Shown: positions 28,801 through 43,699 of the stretch, in pieces
Layout: every line of letters starts with the position of its first letter
Numbering within the stretch: the first letter of the stretch is position 1
Position numbers and translations under genes: made by a program
Assembly (NCBI GenBank): GCA_949130485.1
Contig: OX422197.1
Location: 3,540,205-3,604,204 of the forward strand
Length of the DNA stretch: 64,000 nt
Origin: Agelas oroides
Lineage: Eukaryota; Porifera; Demospongiae; Agelasida; Agelasidae
Direction: 5' to 3'
The notes under the pieces: generated by a model
Databases searched by the model: none
Told to the model about the DNA's origin: nothing
What the model saw: the letters and a program-made list of their open reading frames with translations, nothing else

Positions 28801-31800
28801 CACAAAATCATTTTAATAGCATAATAGCACCGGGCTTGCCTTCCAAGATGGAACAGTTGATTAAACTGAGTGACCTCGTGTAGCCAGCACTTTCTGATAC
28901 AAAAGTGGTGCCTTTCATTTATCAAAAGATGTAATTTTCCTGAAGATTGTATAAGACATGTATGTATTTGTTTTGAAAATTTAATGAGATAAAGACTTCA
29001 TAAATGTGGCATGCATGGGATTCACACACAACACCCATTGAGACTACATCTGCAGTACACTGGATGCTGTCCCTGATCTCTATGATAGCATTAACAGTAG
29101 CATCTGGTAAGCCAGAGGTGGTTTCAACCCCCAAACAACAGGAGGATCTGGTGGCCACGCTGATCTGTAACTTGACACAAACTGTTTCGATAGTCAAACA
29201 ATAGTTTGCATAATTCTGGCAATTTTTTTGCCTTCTTTCTCTTCTTTATGGGACAGCTTGCATCTAAAGTCAGGCCTTCATCTTGAGATATGTCGACTAT
29301 TTGGTAATTCAGTGGAGGATACGTCTGACTTGCACTCACTACACGTGCATTCTTGTTCACAAATATCACAGCATTTATGGAGAGGAGTAGGGCATGTGAC
29401 AGTGTCAGGGACATAAAACTCTTTCATCAGCAGTTTTCTCCTACAAAACCCTGTATTGCTGCAGTATAGTTTCATAGTGTCTGATATAATACTTCCTTTT
29501 GATACATCACTGTTGCATACATATAGAAGAGAGACCGAGTCCCATCACGTCTGCAACAACCACTTTCTTGGCATATGCTTGAATTGTGTGAGGGTCTCCA
29601 ATGAATCGACCGACGTACATCATGCGCATCCACACCCTAACCAAATGCTATAACTACACGAATGTGGCTATGAGGATCAGTGAATGTTTGTAGGATATCA
29701 TCTTTTACATCTTCAGCAGTGGATGCAGAGTACATACATCTCACAGATTGGACGATGAGTTCCGTCAGATGCATCTACAAGCAAACAATTACGAGAATGT
29801 AGTTCACTCACAAAACTCGTTGCAACTTCTGTCAAATCATTGTAAGTCTAGCAAAACAGTATTGTCTTGTTTGTTGCCCTTCCATGAGTCTGAATATCCA
29901 GTACAAGTGGGAGTAACATTTGCTCAATACTATCAGGGGCTGTTCGAACAATGAATTTGATATTTATTTAGCTTGGTTTGGCAACTTCTCAATAATAGCA
30001 CATTTGTCCTCCTCTATGCACAGTTTCTGCATAATGACCTTCTTGTTAGATGTTGATGCAGTAGCTATGTGAGAGCCATTATATTCATGCTCTTTGGGAC
30101 AATTGAGTGAATCTCTGCAATACAACCATATTCAGTCCTAAAGTCATAGCCCCTGCAAGACAGACAGGAATAAGTGCAGCTAGCTACTTAATGCAACATT
30201 CGAGTCCAGACCTCTAATAGTATACTAGGACTACATATGCGTATGATACCTCGCGCTGTGCCAAGCACCAGCGTCTTTGCACATGACACAGGTGTCAGGC
30301 GTTGCTTGTTTAGTGGGAGCCCAAAGAACACTACAAAACAACGGTAACGTGAAGAGTGAGCCTAAATACCCTGGTTTGTGAAGAATCTCCAATACGTGCT
30401 TTCTACTTTTGAACTCCTTCTGTCGCTCTCTTGGCGTCTACGGTTGACTGACTTATTTGCCTTTTTTTCCCCTCCAAGTCGGCAGCTGTCGGCTGCGTTC
30501 AGCACTTGTTTATGCAGTTGACTTCGCAAAATACATACGTTGCGAAGGGCCAGTCGCGCTGTCCTCCCCGTCCTCTGTCGCCAACATCCCGACGTCACGA
30601 CGTATCAAGCGACACCTGAGTTCCTGGTCTTCATTGGTTTGGTAGCCTCTGAATGTATGTCACACGGCACGTGAGCGTACTCCAACTTGTGTGAATAAAT
30701 TGTCTCCTGTTCCTGGTACCGGGCGTGGCGCAAATTGACATTCCGAGCGTGACCTCAAATTGACATTCCTAAGCGTGACCAACACGTACGTACGTACGTA
30801 TGCACATCCCGAGAATAGATCCCTCATTCGGAGCCTCGCGCTAATGCACTCGGCAACAATACGAATGAAGATTTGACAACTAGCAGGTAGAATTGCACCC
30901 AGGCTCCACTACGCAAGTTCATAAAACTTGTAACAGTACCTGGAAGCCTGGGAGCAAGCTCAATATCAGCACATAATTTAACACATACAAGGTATGGATG
31001 TAATTGGCTTCATCAACGACCAAGGCCACCAAGTTGCTTGCATAAACAGGAGGGGCAAGCATGTCTCGATAGTGTTGCACAGTGGGAAGGGATTCAGGGC
31101 TTGCATACACAACTTGGCAGCTTCCATGGACTACCGCTTGCTTGACTGCTTCGTCTCCCGACTCATCTCCAATAAACGCACATCGAAGACCTCTCTTGCT
31201 GTAGCTTCTGACTTGGTCCTTCATGAGCGAAATTAGAGGACTTACAACAATTACAACCGAGGATCCCTCTGAAGAGGCATATGCCCACTTGAGATAGTCA
31301 AATACATGTGGTAGGGCCGCAAAACAAAGAGATTTTCCACCTCCCGTCGGTAGTATCACAAGGACATCTTTCCCTTGAGTAAACTTACAAACCGCCTGGG
31401 CTTGTTCATATGTAGGTTGGTCATAGCCTATTTTCTGAAAGGAACGGAGCACTGATACATACAGTTCTCTCTTTGCCACTGCAATCATAACCCTCGGGAT
31501 AACACAGATTCTTCACTGACTTCAGCCATTTCGCAATTCAATATTCGCTGTGCATCGGTGACATAACCTTTTAATTATACACGCGTGCTTCATTGCTCAT
31601 CTCACTTTCCAGATGAGAAAGGTGCTAGTGACAAGAAATTCAAGTCAATCCACCAGACGTTCTCCGCCAGGGAGTGATGGAGAAAGACGACAACAACGTT
31701 TCTACCTACTGGAATGACTGGGGCTATAGGTACTATGACGAGGAGCCTGAGCAGGAGCACGTTGAGCAGCCATTCCTCGACTCAATGTAACAAGCCCACC

Positions 31801-34800
31801 TGGGATTTCGGGAACCTTTGTTCCTGGTTTAGCCCTCTTTTACGACAGGTAGTAGAGTAGCTGGACTGTCTTCCTGCCGTTTAATATTGATTTTCTTTAC
31901 AGTATTAGCATAACATCACGCTACTTTACCTGTAGCCATGCAGCAAATACAATACACCAAAAACTGCCAGATGTTAATTCGCTGTTCAGAAAGAGTTTGT
32001 TTAAGCATAGCCATAGGTGTTAAATAAATTTAGTACTGTAAGAGTTACAGTTTCAGATACAGCTCTTGCTGCATCACAAGGAGCTGTATCTGAGACATTT
32101 ATATTGTTTGCATGGTAGGCAAAAAATCTTAGAAAATCAGCTTGTAAATTTTTTTACAAGGGTGACAGTATCACCCAGGAAGACTCCAAGTGAAGAATAT
32201 AGTTATAGCTACACTTTTAGACTGTTAACCAACATAGAAAGAGTGATTAGACTATGGAAGCCTTGCCAAGCTGTACTCATCACTTTACATCGATTGACAA
32301 CCTAAAGAAAACTTTATCAGAGGCATTTGGCTTTCAAGTTGGAAGCATAGGCTTTGTCGAACCTGGGCATGGCCTCAAGGGTAGACAGCATTGGTTGGTA
32401 CGAGATAAAGACTTACAAGATATGTAGTCTGTCCACAAGAAACGTTGTGTGATGACACTATGGTGTTTTAGACCTACTGTTTGAGGTGCAGAGCCCTCAT
32501 CATCAAGGAAACAATCCCTTTCTGATGGGCAAGAAAGTACAGCACCAAGACCTAATCACACTGTGCTCAGAAGATAAAAGATGTTGAAGATTTAATCAGC
32601 CAGCTAAAAGAACGACATGGAAAAGCCTTCACAACAGAGCAGCTAAGTTGTTGGGCTCACATGTACCATATGGAGAAACACAACTCTCTTGACACACCTC
32701 CTGATATTCCGTTTTTCACTGGCTCTGTAAACAAGAGGCAACAAACGATGACAAATCAGTGGCATCATGTAGTGAGGGTACAAAAGCGTCTTGTAGTATA
32801 TCTCCTAGTAAGCGAGTTAATCTACATACCGAAAGTATCGGGCAGCTGGTAGAATGGCACTCCCTCCTTGAGAAGGGAGGAATATCCCGAGAGGTGTATG
32901 AAGATATGCAACAGGCTATTTTAAAGGACATCAAAGACAACATGGCGTAGCTATAGCATAGGTCTGGTGTGTACATAGTATAGCGATGGGCGTGGCTCTG
33001 TAATCCCAAAATCACTATGTTCTGATTTCATGCATTTTGAATTTGCATGTGGTTCATAGAAAATGATCTGAATGTGTATAAATCAATAATGTGTAACATG
33101 GAATATTTCAGTTATTGAGTACAGATATAATATCCAGAGTGAGTAATCCATCATTTACAATGTTCAGTAGTTACTGCATGAAAAGCTGCTTTAATGATAA
33201 CCTAGGGTCTGGAATCACGTGCAGTAAACAATCGTGTTTCCTCAAATAACTCTTGACAAAGCTAAAGGCTTCCTCCACTTACAGGTTGCACTTCTCAAGT
33301 GGCCTCAAATCATGCACACATTCGACACAAAGTGCTCATTGAAACACTTAAGTGATTTTATCGTATCGTAGTCCCATGCCAATGCGCTGAAACACAATTC
33401 GCCAACGAAGATCTTTGTCGTAAGGCCTCCTTCTGTTAGGTTCAGCTGAGAACAACATGACTAACAGCTCCTCGAACATAAAACAGTATTGTGATATTCC
33501 GTGATGGAATCTGGATTCCGTACTTTTCCAACGCACTGTAGTGAAACTGGAAACTATAACTAAACTAAACTAAAACATCCAAGAACATACAAGAAGAAAC
33601 AACACTACGCAACTGCAATGCAATGTAACATGTAAATTAATTCTGCATGCAATGAGTCAATACTATGTGCATCATTTAACTCTTTGCACGCGAAGTGCAG
33701 ATTTATATGCATACATGATTTATTCAGCCTGTGCAAAGTGCGTATATATATGCATGGGGGTCACAGCAGCAAGGCCTAAGGAGACTTCAGGGTAAATCCC
33801 TACCTATTGAGTAGTAATAAGTTTAGGCCACACCTTTCCACTTACGTTGTTATCAGCGAAGGGCAGGAAGGGGCGGTACTACTTCGTGAGTGACATGAAG
33901 TTTAAAGTATTTAAACACAGTTAACGGTGGGAGTTGGCCCGGCACGCGCTAGCGGATATGTCTCGCCACTGCATGGCCCGCGCTGTGCGCGTAGTGTCGC
34001 TGGGCAGTGGACGTGGCATCCTGTTCAGCTGGCTCCATTGTCTAGTGGACACGGCGCATGCGCCCTCTCCACGTGCTGTTGGCGCGCTGACTTGAGGCGG
34101 TCATTATTGCAGCAGATGCCTTTGAGTGCATGTGGGTCAACTTTCTCTGCTGAGATTTTACTTTTCTACCAAGATCTTACTTCTCTGCCAAGGATTTACT
34201 TCTCCGCCAGGAATGTCGGACCAACCACCGTTCTCGGGCGAACAACTGGCATGGCTCTGCGCAACGTTTGGGGGACCATCGTCTGAATGGGCAAATCCAC
34301 CACTGCCACCACCTCTACTGGCCGACCCAACCCTGCCGACCCCTAACGAGTCGGACAACGGTAAGCCTTAAGATTACGGGATACATTTCATTAAAATTCA
34401 TGAAAAATATTACCTTCCTTTGCTTGTGCAGGATCCAGGCATGCATGCGCTTAACTTTACCGCTAAAATAGTTGCATTAGCCTGTAACAGCTGTGCTGGT
34501 TGGGTGGGCGGAGCAGGCAATTTGATAGCAGTGCCTGCGGTTATAATTAACAGTCCGCGTACGAAGTACTGACTTTGGCATCAGTTATTTCCTGTTGGAA
34601 GAACATTTTACCGTATATTACAATGTATTCGAATTCTACGAAGACAGGCACAGGCTGGGCGGCTCGAAGAGTTTTTGCCGAGACGACTTACCGTTTTTGA
34701 TATATGCCTAGATTTAGTCACTTGGTCGGTCAAAAACCACCTGGGTTTTGGATAGAAACGCGTGTCACTCACTTCCGCTGGCACACAGTGACGAAGTTGC

Positions 34801-37800
34801 TCCGAGTCGGCCTCAAGTAAGTTGAGTATTACCCGTAGGTGTTGAAAAGTTGTACCTGTAATCCTCTCTGAAGACAAAATCTGACGCCAAAAGTCACGAA
34901 CTTTGTAGTCGCAGCTCGCCATAGTATGTTGTACATAAGAGTTAATACTATACTGGTTAAATGGTACTCATAGTTCTGTTATATGGCGCTTCTATTGCAT
35001 GCTGTACACTGGTTCCTGCATGGAGAAAAGGAAAGTAATATTTTTCATGAATATTAATGACAAACTGTATCCCGTAACCTTAACTGTAGCGGCATGTACA
35101 AATAGGACCGTTTGTTAGTTCCCAAAGCGGGGCAGGACCTTCCATGGTGCCGCGCCTTTTCAGCTCACGCTCGAGCCAGCACACACAAATTTTGGCGCCG
35201 CCCTTGCTGCGGGGGCCCCAGCCCCTCCCCCATATGGCTGCATGAGTATCTACCATTCCGCTATTGACCCACGCTTGGGTGACCTATTCTGCAGGTTCAA
35301 CAACAAACCCTGCCACAGATCTTATCAGGGGAATGCCTACATTCAAACCTTCGGGTTCAATCGGTCTCGACCTGCTCGCTGCAGAAGCTTTGGCCACTCC
35401 GCGAGGGCCAACACCGACTGCCTCTATCACCTGTCCATCCGTTGGGCAGCCAGGTCCATTCAATCCGGCAGCATCACTGCCCCCAAAGGTGGTCAAAAAG
35501 ATTCTGGACCTGGAATTCATTGAGATGGCGGAACTGACCATCGACGACTCCCCATCAGCAGTCCCGGGCCGTGCCCCATTACCGGCTCACCTCCCAATTA
35601 CCAATATTTCCCACTGGGTGGAACGGTTCTCACTGTTGGCTGCAGTCATCTGCTCCCGTTTCCCAGAAAAGGCCCCAGAAATGTTCGCCTATCAGGTGAC
35701 AATAGTACGGGTGGAGCGGAATTACGAAGGCCAGTGGTGGGTCACTTATGACTGCCAATGTCGGAGGGAGGCACTGGCAAGAAAGGATCTAAATTGGTCG
35801 GTCACCGACCCCCGCCTCTATAATGAGGCATTCACGGGTCGTGCTAGAGCAATCGCGAGATGCTCATTTTAGCTTACAAGACGACCATACAGATGCATAC
35901 TGTCCAAAGAACCCCAACCGCCCTCTCTTTGGTTGGTACCCCAGCTCAGCCACATGGCCGACTGCCGTGGGGTGGCCTTCTCTTCCCTCATTGCCCTTCT
36001 CCAACCCTGGCCCTTCATCCAAAATCACTGGAAATCTGCCGGCGTTACAATGAAGGCCGTTGTAAACAGACCAGGTGCAGATACCAGCATGCCTGCTCCT
36101 TCTGCCGTGCTCCACACCCATTTGTGGAATGACCCCAGCGGCCTGGCTACCACACCCAAGGGAGGAGCCGCTCCCCAGCCAAGCCAATGCACAGGGGCCC
36201 CCTGCCAGCATCAGTGCCTCGCTAGGCCACCACTACATGTACGAGTATCCGGGGCTATCTCGCTGCCCGGGGACACAGACCCCCTCATCATTGAGTTTCT
36301 CATATTATTATTAGTTAAGCAATATACCTATCTGATCTTATCACTTATCATATTTATCACAGTCACATTCTCGTATCTATACTACGGGGTCTATGATGTA
36401 TGGGCCCAATGATGATTAATTATTAACTCCACCCCATGGGTGTGACGGCCTAATGGCCAACCTTAAAAGACTATCATGTTTTTATACACACGCTTTATAT
36501 CTTATAGGCTGATCATGGCTCTACGAGTACACGGCAGACCTCCTCTGCCTCGATTTCTGTAGGCCACCAGTGGAGCACAGTGCTCACAAACTCAGCACGA
36601 TATCCACTCCATTGCAAGTAGATAAGTGGTCGGAAGCCCTGGCTGCACACCCAGACCAGGCATTTGTACGCTATGTTTGCGATGGGATTCGCTGTGGGTT
36701 TAGAATCGGTTTCGACCGCTCCTCCCAACTGAGGTCCGCCACCACAAACATGCAGTCAGCCTTCGAACACCCAGGGGTTATCTCCCAGTACCTGCAGAAG
36801 GAGCTGTCCCTGGGCCGCTTACTGGGACCATTCGAGGATACTTCAGACCTTCCTCCATTACAAATCAATCAATTTGGGGTCATCCCCAAGGGCCACAACA
36901 CGGGAAAATGGTGCCTCCTCTCCTTCCCTAACGGACAGAGCATGAATGATGGCATCGACTCAGCACTGTGTTCGCTCCACTACACTACAGTGGAGGACGT
37001 TGCGAAGATTATTGCAGAAGTGGGCAATGGGGCGCTCCTGGCTAAGTTTGATATTGAGACAGCCTATCGTTTGATCCTAGTCCATCCCCAAGACCGCCCC
37101 CTTCAAGCAATGCGTTGGGAAGGCAAGACTTATATTGACCCCATGCTCCCATTTGGCCTACGCTCGGCCCCCAAAATCTTCAACGCTGTTGCTGACATGC
37201 TGAATTGGCGCCTTCAAGAGGTGGGATTCCCCCTTATCCGTCATTACCTTGATGATTACATTATCATCACCCCGCCTAATATCATCAGGTGTAGGGAGCT
37301 CATTACAATTCTACACCGCGAGGGTAGCCGCTTAGGCGTTCCAATAGCAGTCCATAAGTGTGACGGTCCCACCACCTGTATCACATTTCTAGGAATTAAA
37401 ATTGACACAGTTCCTGGGATTAGTTCCTTCTCAGCGATAGAGAGGGCTTGTGAGGTGGTATCCCATGGAAATTGAAACCACGACTTGCCATAAACTGCCC
37501 CGCAACCACAGTTTCCTGAAGCATCGGTGAAGAGCTCGACTTCTGGAAGATGATCAGGGGGGTGGAGAAACAATACCCCGTTCCAGTCCCGGACGAATGC
37601 GCTCCACCAGGCGAGGTCAAAACGGAATCCCTTGTTCAGGCGGATTGGGACTTTTGAGTGGTGGGGGTGGTGGACAGCATGCAGTAGGTTAATCATTCTC
37701 CTCAAGAAGGAGCGGCCCGACCCGACTACCTTGCATGCATGATTGAGGAGTCCGATCAGAGACTCCAATTGCTTCTGGTCACAGTGCTTACGACCTTTCC

Positions 37801-40800
37801 AGTCTTCGAGGAGTAACCGGAGGTGGTCTAGCTTGTCACGTGGCAGCCGAAGTTGGCCCATCATTCTGGCATGCACTGCATGGGGGATCTCATGGCGAGA
37901 CTGTCAGGTCACTTGCCACTGCAACAACCAAGTCATTGTGGCATGTTTGCAATCTAGAACAAGTAAGAATGCAGGCATCATGCATCTGCTAAGGTGCCTT
38001 GTATTTGTTGAAGCCTGCCATTGCTGTCATCTCCGACCTGCATATATTGATACGAAATCCAACCACCATGCAGATGATTTATCTCGCGATAATTTATCTT
38101 CTTTTCTTTCCAAGGTTCCCGGAGCATCTCCAACGCCGACCCCAATATCCCCCCAACTGCTGGGGGTTCTCTTGGATCAGCAAGCCGATTGGACATCAAC
38201 TCCCTGGCTCCATCAGTTCAGCAGTATTTTCAGCACGGTCTAGCCCCTTCTACCCAGAAGTCCTACCGGGCGGCAATGAAACGATTTCACTCCTTTTGCT
38301 TGGATTACAACATTTTCACACAAAATTTGATTATCAAAACCACGCATAAAACCACACATAATACGTCACGGGTGCACGTGATCAGATCTTCCAGGCTCTC
38401 TCCCCGCTTTTCAGCATGGGGAGGAGCCTGGGTACGAACAAGGCTAGGTACATCAACAACATAGGGTATATACTTGCGTTAGGGACAAGTGTGGAGTGTT
38501 CAACATTCTATCTAAATTTGGTTGGTTGTGAAAAGTGTGAAGTGTACGATATATGGGTTGCTACTTGAACAAAGACATTTTGTGTGTGTCGCATGTGAAC
38601 TAAGATCTGAGTATTGACGTGCTACGTGCATAGCCTCGTTCCCAGGCCCTGCCCAGCTTTCCGTCGCTTGCAGTACGGAAAAGCGGGAGAGGGCCTGGTA
38701 CATTTTCTCACGTGAGTGACATCACGGGTAGGGCAAATTATGCGAACACGGGCGTCAGTAAACCACAAACAACTTTGCCCACACGCACGCACTGGAGCGC
38801 GACTATTCTGAGTCGAATGATGGCAGCGCATGAAGGTGATTTTTGTCGCTCTTTACGAGACAGTCGGGAGGACAGCGAGTTTTACAAGCCAAGACAGTGA
38901 TACCCGTTTTTCGCCGCTTTTCCGCTTCCGTGTATTATACTGAACGCAAACCGAAAAGCAAAAAAACACAGGAGGGAGGCCTTGGAATGAACGAGGCTAC
39001 TTGAACGTGATTTCTGTGATCGACCGCCTGTTAGCTGTGTCAGTCACTTGGAAACGCTGCGCAGTAGTCTGGTCCTTTTGTGTACTGGTTGGACATTGTA
39101 TTCTAGACGCTGAGCTGAACATGGTGCTTGCAAAAGGTACACACTACAGGTAAGTCTGCATAGCCTTAGTTAAAAGTGCCACCATAATCCTACACAACCG
39201 TCAATTAGTGGTCAGGCTGAAGCCACTACACTCCCTTGGGTTTGCTTTACTGGGAAGAAACCGAAGAAACCGCAGGGTGCATAGTCTAGCTGACTTAGAA
39301 GATGATGTCATAATCCAATTATGTTTCCTAGCCTAGCAACTTGTAATGTCATGACCTAACAACCATAATGTCAAACAGCTCAAATGGAACCAGTTCGCTA
39401 CCGTTAAGTCCTACAGCAGATGTTCTAGCTTTCTTGTAGTAAAGTTTGTTCTTGTGTTTGTACCACTTGCTCGAGTTAGTATGTCTAGTTCTGACTATTA
39501 CCATGAAGATCCTCCTGTTCCCGAAGACCTGAGCAGACTCTATCACAAGGCCAGGCTGTAGCTTTTGTGAGTGGAGAAAGCACAACACTATTGATATAGG
39601 GTGGGAGAAACTTCTATAAGAACCCAGTATGAACCTCTGTGCAGTGGATTTAACAAGTTCTCAAATTGCCGATCCCCATCGCGAATTGTCTACTCAACAG
39701 ACCATCGACTTTCTGAGTCACTGTGAAGATGAATACTGTTTCCCCTCACTTGACTCGGAATTCGAACGAGCTTTAACTCAAATCGAGTTCTCCAGTGTTG
39801 TCGAGGACAGCCTGACCGCTAGAAGTGAAGGTACTGATCAACCATGCACGTCTACATCTGTCACTATGGCAAAAACCATTGCTTTCAGCTCAACGTCTAC
39901 CCGTGCATACGGTTCACCAAAGGGGGAAAAGGCCATTGAAGTGGCAAGGAGAGGCAGTGTTCCTAAGAAGACTCGAGATAACCCTGAATGGTCTGTGAAT
40001 GTATGGGCAGATTGGGCCTCGTCAAGGAACAACAAGCTACTCCCTGGAGAGGTGCCATTCAGCACTGATTTTTGTGAACTAACTGTTTCTGAAATGAACT
40101 TTTGGCTGTCTCAATTTGTGTTGGAGATTTGCAAAAAGAATGGCAAATCTGAATACAGTTTACCAGCTAATTTGTGGCTTGCAACACCAGCTTCGTGACC
40201 ATGGACATGCTGATATCAAGGTTTTCGATAATCCTGCCTTTCATGATTTCCGCTCAACTCTTGATGGGGAGATGACTACAGGAATGTTTCTGATTGATTT
40301 TGGACTTGCATGTTCCATTATACTTCATTGTCATTAATTTACTTTACAATTAACATCAGTTCTTGACTGCAGGAGCTATACCAATCGGCTTGTGAACTTT
40401 CATGTTTCATTATACATGTACTTCATTGTATTAAATTATTCATGATTCATAAGGTATCTTAGTCACTAGTTAGAGACCTCTGGGGAGGTCACTAACAAGA
40501 TAGTGACCTCCCCAGAGGTTTCTTCACTGGTTGGCAAACCTATCAAGGCTTCACACATCAAAGGGTGAATATTCATAAATTTTCTAATGTATGGTAGTTT
40601 GACGCTCCTTCGTGCTGCTTCACGGCGCTCATAAGCTCCTGACCACCCTTATCTTTATAGCAACTCCAGAAGGAATATCCCTGCTTACATAACGTCACGT
40701 GTTCCATATATCACCCACACAAAATAAGCACCCATGAATATAGGCAACTATTTTTTTGATTACAACAATCACATGGCGTTTGTAAGCACACAAACAAAAA

Positions 40801-43652
40801 GAGGGCAGAAAAACAAATCCACCAAGGATCACATTTAATTGAGTTATTTCAAAGGAAATAATTATGAGATGAGTAGCGATCAGTATTAGGTAAAACCATG
40901 AAATTGACCTTTTTACATGCTCCAACCCACATGTTATCTTCATAACTGCTGGACACTAAACTGTGAACCAATTTTTTCTGGCCTTGTAACATATGTACAA
41001 ACCTCAAGCTGAGCAAATACATCTGAATTTGGATGGCAGATTCTCGAAATCAGCTGAGAGAAGGCAATCAAGAACTGGTACGGAGGAAGTCTCTCCATTA
41101 TAGTCTTCATTTGCTGCAGATTATGGAAATGCAATTCTAAAACACACTCTTCACCAAGCATACACGTCCAACTTAGCTCTTCAAATATAGTTTCCACTGG
41201 ATGCACACTTGTGTGGATGAGCCCCACACAACCAAGTTGACTTACTTCGGACAATTCCAGATGGTGTTACAGTACATGACAGCAACATAGAAACTGTAAG
41301 CTTGTACTGTGAAGTGACTCATGTACACTTACGTTTATTATCCTGTTTTAAAACAAAGTGGGTTTGAAATCCTTTAGAAGTAACCAGTACCAGTAAGCTA
41401 CAATTTCCAAAGTTCAGCAACAGGGCCATTCATCATTCCCCTTCTACTGCGGTTTATGAAAAAATTACTGCAGTTTCATGCAGACATAAGATACGTATTT
41501 CATGAACATGCATATAACTGCTCTAGTCTACACTGTAACTGTGTAAGCTGAATAGAACTTACAGCATTGAGGGTATTGATGGTGTCTTTCAGAGCTACTC
41601 TCTCCTGTGTCCTCTTGCCTGTAATACAAAGTCATTCAGGAGAAAATATTCTTCCACTTCCACAGAAGTTCACAGCTCACAAGCTCACAAGCTAGAGACT
41701 TACTGAGCTTCCTTCAAATTATTTAGCCTAGTTAAGAATCAAACAACAGTGTGGTATGGGTCAGTCATTTGTTGACATTAACTGACTCAAGTGTACCATG
41801 GCAGTGATGAATATGCACCCAGATTATTACACAAATACTTTGTCTCATGTCTTGTTTGTCTTTTGTCTTGGGAGTAACACAAATTGTTCTCAGCCAACTA
41901 GAGCAACAAAAGGCTGAAAAGTTTCTTTTTTACTATCTACAGGCATTCTATCCATAAAACACGAAGCTGCAATATTATTTTCTTTTGTAAGCACACATAC
42001 AGACTGGCCACTAGCAAATGACTCCAGGGTAGCCATACACTTGTTAGACCCTAACACTGTACAAGCCTATTGTGTATCAACATCAACATAAATCATTTTC
42101 TTACCAGTGTCAGGAACATTGGACCCAAAGTCTAGCCAAAGTGATAGCATCCTTGGCATACATTGGTAAATGTACTTGTTTCCATGTTGCAATGCATGGC
42201 CATAGTGCCTCAGAATGAATTGCAGAAATTCTCTGTAGAGTTAAAAAAAATAAGAATCAACTACATAATATACATAATCATAGAAATAAATAAACTCACA
42301 AACTTTGTAATGTTTTGTCTTCACTTGATTTGAGTGTCATCATGTTTAAACATTTCAAAGATCAGTATGAGTATGTACATGCAAACAAACACATCCTCCC
42401 AATTACAGGGCAAAATTAGGTAAATATCATTAATAGCAATACACATGTAACCCATCTCCTTCACTTTTTTATACTACTCAAGGGAGGGGGGATTTACTCA
42501 AATAGTCTCAATTCCACGGCCCCTGGTTCAATGTGTGGTACAATATTCACAACCAACATTGCTATGACTATCAGCAACATTAGTGGTCATGTACCATTGG
42601 AAACTTTCAGCATCCATGCATAGGCACTTCCTTCAGAAGTGAGACAGCTAGCTTAACCCTTTATACCCGAATGACGACTATAGTCGTCATGAATACAGGT
42701 ACGTTAATTACGAATGACGACTATAGTCATCATGGCCACTATCGAGTGGTTAGCGCTTTATACTCCGTGGCTACGTAGTATACAGTTAGTACGTGCCACA
42801 GGAAGTTGAATAAAGCATAATTAGATGGGCTGTCCTATAGGGACTTTCCCCGGAAATTGCATTCGAAGTTTACCATTTGATTGTGCTGTACTTAGTATTG
42901 CCACAGAACAGCTGGTTTCCCACGCGCTACTGGTCCTACCGAATTTGTTCTCGCTAATCATCTAAACAACAGTGAAAACGTACCTTCGCTGGAAGTTTTG
43001 CCACGGATTTCCAGTCATTTTCCAATACATAGCGAATACCCGCACTTCCACCGTTGTAGCTTACTCGGACTTCACTGCTAACTGGTATGACTACTTCCTG
43101 AGTAAAGCAGGTTTGTTTTCAACCAAACTAAGCCTAACTACCGATTGTTGAACCCTGCTAGTTTACAAGATACTAGGAATACGCATGCGCAGAGTATGCC
43201 TCGCGCAGAAGAATATCCGGAAATATGCAAGTAGATATCCGTTGTAACCACGTGTAGCGTGTAGGTGCTAGGTGCTGGAGACGAGATAGAGCGATGAAGA
43301 TGGCAAAGCGGTCGTCTGAAGAGTTTCAGGAAGTGAGCGTAGTGTCATGTGAGTATCTGTCAGACTCTTTCTCCTTTGCCTTACTCTCTTCTGATGCAGT
43401 GTCCCTTTGTTTCTGTCTTCGCTCTCTAGCACGATCACGCTTTGACTGCTTCTGCTCCATTTTGGCTCTCGGACAATCTTTTTCACACGTCGATCGCCTC
43501 CTGCTCCCACCAGTACCATGTGGCCCCTGCTCCGTTTCGGCTCTTGCACGCGCACGATCTTTCGATCGCCTCCTGGTCGGACCAGTACCAAGTGGCTAGT
43601 AGTCTGGGGACGAGACCACAGAAACTGCGCCCACATAATCAAAGTGTGACGG

Positions 43653-43699
<47 letters not shown>

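Larger units (their letters stand above)
33930..38330 (+). mobile_element. DIRS/Ngaro-type tyrosine-recombinase retrotransposon, rearranged
   Basis: A leader region, gag (34217-36130), reverse transcriptase (36570-37418), RNase H (split, partly inverted, 37419-38180) and the start of a tyrosine recombinase (38189-38330) appear in the order of DIRS-like elements. No methyltransferase-like segment is seen between RNase H and recombinase, which fits Ngaro better than DIRS1. The recombinase is cut off after its N-terminal part, so no catalytic Arg/His/Tyr is present. The copy also carries an inserted TTAA element. Confidence 0.8.
18143..41002 (-). other. ATR giant intron A (about 22.9 kb)
   Basis: Everything between the exon at 41003-41113 and that at 18083-18142. 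It contains transposon-derived sequence of at least six superfamilies, described separately. Stretches such as 20615-21360 and 28660-28950 show nothing I recognise. Confidence 0.85.

Noticed and set aside
33678..33700. TTAACTCTTTGCACGCGAAG as the left end of another piggyBac-like element
   Set aside because: It resembles such ends, but no matching right end could be found downstream.
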